Part shown: positions 62,301 through 64,000 of the stretch, piece after piece
How the letters are laid out: the number at the start of each line of letters is the position of its first letter
Numbering within the stretch: the first letter of the stretch is position 1
Source: Parvularcula bermudensis HTCC2503
Lineage (GTDB): Bacteria; Pseudomonadota; Alphaproteobacteria; Caulobacterales; Parvularculaceae
Length of the DNA stretch: 64,000 nt
Direction of reading: 5' to 3'
NCBI RefSeq assembly: GCF_000152825.2
Contig: NC_014414.1
Location: 2,232,001-2,296,000 of the forward strand
Translations under genes and position numbers: made by a program
Notes under the pieces: generated by a model
Database searches by the model: none
What the model saw: only the letters and a program-made list of their open reading frames with translations
What the model was told of the DNA's origin: nothing

Positions 62301-64000
62301 GTGGGCCTCCTATTGGTGGGGCCGGTCTTGCTCGTGCTCGCCTTTGACAGGCTGTTCCCTCCCCCCCTGTCGGATTTGGAGCTGTCGACCGTTGTGGCGG
62401 ACCGTCATGGCGCGCCCCTTAGGGTGTTTCCCGTAAGAGAGGGACGCTGGCGTCTCCCAGCGGACCTTGACCGCCTCGACCCCCGTTTCATCGACGCCGT
62501 CATCACCATTGAGGACAAGCGATTTTATCACCATCCGGGCGTCGATGCCGCCGCGATCCTCCGCTCCCTAACAACATGGATGTTGGAGGGGGAGATCCGT
62601 TCTGGCGCCTCGACCATCACGATGCAGACCGTCAGGCTGCTTCGACCAAGGCCGCGGACCTTTGGATCGAAGTTGATCGAGGCCGTCAGGGCCCTGCAGA
62701 TCGAAGCCAGAATGTCCAAAGCGGAGATCCTCTCGCTTTACCTCACCTTGACGCCCTATGGCGGCAATTTGGAAGGGGTCGAAGCCGCCAGCTACGCCTA
62801 TTTCGGACGGCCGCCCCGCACCCTCGCCCCAGAGGAGACGGCGCTTCTCATCGCCCTCCCCCAGGCACCTGAAGCGAGGCGCCCAGACCGCCAGGCCGAG
62901 GCGGCGCAGAGGGCCCGATCGCAGATCCTGGCCAAGCTGGTCGCGGCCGGCGTCTATACAAGCGCCGAAGCGGCGGGGGCCGCCGAAGTGCCCGTCCCGA
63001 CCGCCCGTTCCCCCTTCCCGTCCTCGGCGTGGCATGCCAGCGACCTCGTCTCGGGGCGGGCTGTTGCCAAGACTCCTTTGGTCACAACATTTGATACAGA
63101 TCTTCAAAAGGCCGCCCAGCGCCACCTCGCCGCGGCACTTGAGACGACCGGGCCTGATGTCCAGGCCGCAGCGCTGGTCATGGATATTGAGGGACGGGCC
63201 GTTCGCGCTCTGGTGGGCTCCGTCAGCCGGGACCGGGCCGGGGGCTGGATCGACCTCACGAACCGGTCCCGCTCTCCGGGGTCGACGCTCAAACCGTTCG
63301 TCTACGGTCTTGCGTTCGATGACGGCATTGCGGGGCCGCAGACAATTATCGCCGATCTCCCTGCTCGATTTGCAAGCTATCAGCCGGACAATTTCGATCG
63401 ACGGTTTCGTGGGGATGTGACGATTGCCGAAGCCCTACAGCATTCGTTGAATGTTCCTGCGGTGCGCGTCATGGACCGTATCGGGAGCAATCGATTTTTA
63501 GCGGCGCTTTCCTATGCCGGCAGTTCCCCGCGACTGCCGGGGGGACCCCACCTCGATGCCGGCCTCGCCGTCACCCTCGGCGGGGCGGGGCTGAGCGCGA
63601 TGGACCTCGCCGTCCTCTACGGGGCGCTCGGCGATGGAGGACGCGCCCTGCCCCTCGCCTTTACTCCCGAAGAGGTCAGTGCCAATACTGCACGGCGCGG
63701 CCTGTCCCTTCTCCGGCCTGAAACGGCGACGCACCTCCTTGATATTCTCGCCGCCGCCCCCTCCCCCGCGGGCAGGATCCCCCGATCCCTGACCACAGAT
63801 ACCGCCCCAATCGCATTTAAGACGGGAACGTCCTATGGGTTTCGGGATGCGTGGGCCGTCGGGGTGTCCTTGGGGCGCGTCATCGTCGTCTGGGTCGGGC
63901 GACCGGACGGACAGCCTCGTCCAGGGGAGACGGGGCGCCGGGCGGCGTTGCCGATCTTGTTCGATCTCTTCGATGCAGCGGACCGCCATCTGGGCAAAGC
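62301..64000 (+). CDS. pbpC: Penicillin-binding protein 1C, 3' end beyond the window
   Basis: 566 residues visible, the frame still open at the right edge. A bifunctional murein synthase-type protein: one N-terminal anchor (GLLLVGPVLLVLAF), a GT51 transglycosylase with EDKRFYHHPGVDA (E71) and SGASTITMQTVRL, and YLTLTPYGGNLEGVEAASYAYFG. The transpeptidase has S328-T-L-K, S382-L-N and K507-T-G. The A2M stop overlaps an in-frame TTG at 62271 (TTGA), but GTG 62301 has a perfect AGGAGG 4 nt upstream and is chosen. All catalytic motifs are inside the window; the missing part should be the C-terminal PBP1C-specific domain. pbpC next to A2M is a known conserved pair. Confidence 0.95.
   Translation, partial: MGLLLVGPVLLVLAFDRLFPPPLSDLELSTVVADRHGAPLRVFPVREGRWRLPADLDRLDPRFIDAVITIEDKRFYHHPGVDAAAILRSLTTWMLEGEIRSGASTITMQTVRLLRPRPRTFGSKLIEAVRALQIEARMSKAEILSLYLTLTPYGGNLEGVEAASYAYFGRPPRTLAPEETALLIALPQAPEARRPDRQAEAAQRARSQILAKLVAAGVYTSAEAAGAAEVPVPTARSPFPSSAWHASDLVSGRAVAKTPLVTTFDTDLQKAAQRHLAAALETTGPDVQAAALVMDIEGRAVRALVGSVSRDRAGGWIDLTNRSRSPGSTLKPFVYGLAFDDGIAGPQTIIADLPARFASYQPDNFDRRFRGDVTIAEALQHSLNVPAVRVMDRIGSNRFLAALSYAGSSPRLPGGPHLDAGLAVTLGGAGLSAMDLAVLYGALGDGGRALPLAFTPEEVSANTARRGLSLLRPETATHLLDILAAAPSPAGRIPRSLTTDTAPIAFKTGTSYGFRDAWAVGVSLGRVIVVWVGRPDGQPRPGETGRRAALPILFDLFDAADRHLGK

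Noticed and set aside
62758-63420. 220-codon frame within the right end
   Set aside because: It is a shadow frame of pbpC; the true frame carries GT51 and transpeptidase motifs from 62301 to the window end.
1-64000. CRISPR arrays, insertion sequences, toxin-antitoxin or defence systems
   Set aside because: No regularly spaced repeats, terminal inverted repeats with transposase frames, or small two-gene toxin-type pairs were seen on either strand; the lone HNH protein at 648-1214 has no restriction or methylase partner.

Overview
The window is a gene-dense, GC-rich chromosomal segment of an alphaproteobacterium. The evidence is the acpP/fabF/mltG/yicC/gmk gene order, a plant/rhizobial-type glutamate-cysteine ligase, TrmFO, a type 2 IPP isomerase and frequent GTG/TTG starts. 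The gene complement would fit a marine Parvularcula-like lineage, but that placement is inference from memory and was not tested. No plasmid, phage-integrase, transposase, rRNA or CRISPR signal was seen. One tRNA gene, tRNA-Ala(GGC), is present.

Region 1 (1-25.5 kb) is mostly housekeeping. It holds an ABC-2 permease (5' truncated), an HNH nuclease, a fatty acid desaturase, gshA, rsmE and ssb. A metal-uptake pair follows: a small His/Cys secreted protein and a ZnuD-like TonB receptor with two His/Asp/Glu-rich segments. Then come a beta-barrel protein, uvrA, trmFO, an endonuclease-III-like protein without the usual catalytic lysine, a polyprenyl diphosphate synthase diverging from idi2, and a lone Hpt protein. 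A fatty-acid/envelope run on the minus strand follows (fabD, fabG, acpP, terminator, fabF, mltG, yicC, gmk), with 4-nt and 1-nt overlaps in its second half. A large ABC exporter and the tRNA close the region.

Region 2 (25.7-53.4 kb) is a surface or extracellular polysaccharide locus. It has a Wzx flippase, two polymerase/ligase-like membrane proteins, a Wzc-type tyrosine autokinase/co-polymerase and a Wza-type export lipoprotein. It also has seven glycosyltransferases (five GT4-like, including a WcaI-like one, plus one GT2 and one CgeB-like). Decorating enzymes are three FkbM methyltransferases, a class I methyltransferase, a sulfotransferase and a WcaF-like acetyltransferase. The predicted product is therefore a methylated, sulfated and possibly acetylated polysaccharide. 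Two unusual proteins sit inside the locus. One is an Ala-rich acidic helical protein with only three lysines. The other joins a phage/GTA-associated DUF2793-like head to a parallel beta-helix, like a tailspike. No initiating sugar-phosphate transferase and no nucleotide-sugar synthesis genes are in the window.

Region 3 (53.4-64 kb) is an envelope module. A 1263-residue secreted protein of unknown function starts with three Ig-sized repeats, each with two cysteines exactly 58 residues apart. It diverges from a bacterial alpha-2-macroglobulin lipoprotein with an intact CTEQ thioester, which is followed by penicillin-binding protein 1C (pbpC, cut by the window end).

The best candidates for something undescribed are the three-repeat giant protein beside the A2M/PBP1C pair, the DUF2793/beta-helix protein in a polysaccharide locus, and the Ala-rich protein. 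Coordinates for several genes use a start downstream of the longest possible one; the reason is given in each entry.
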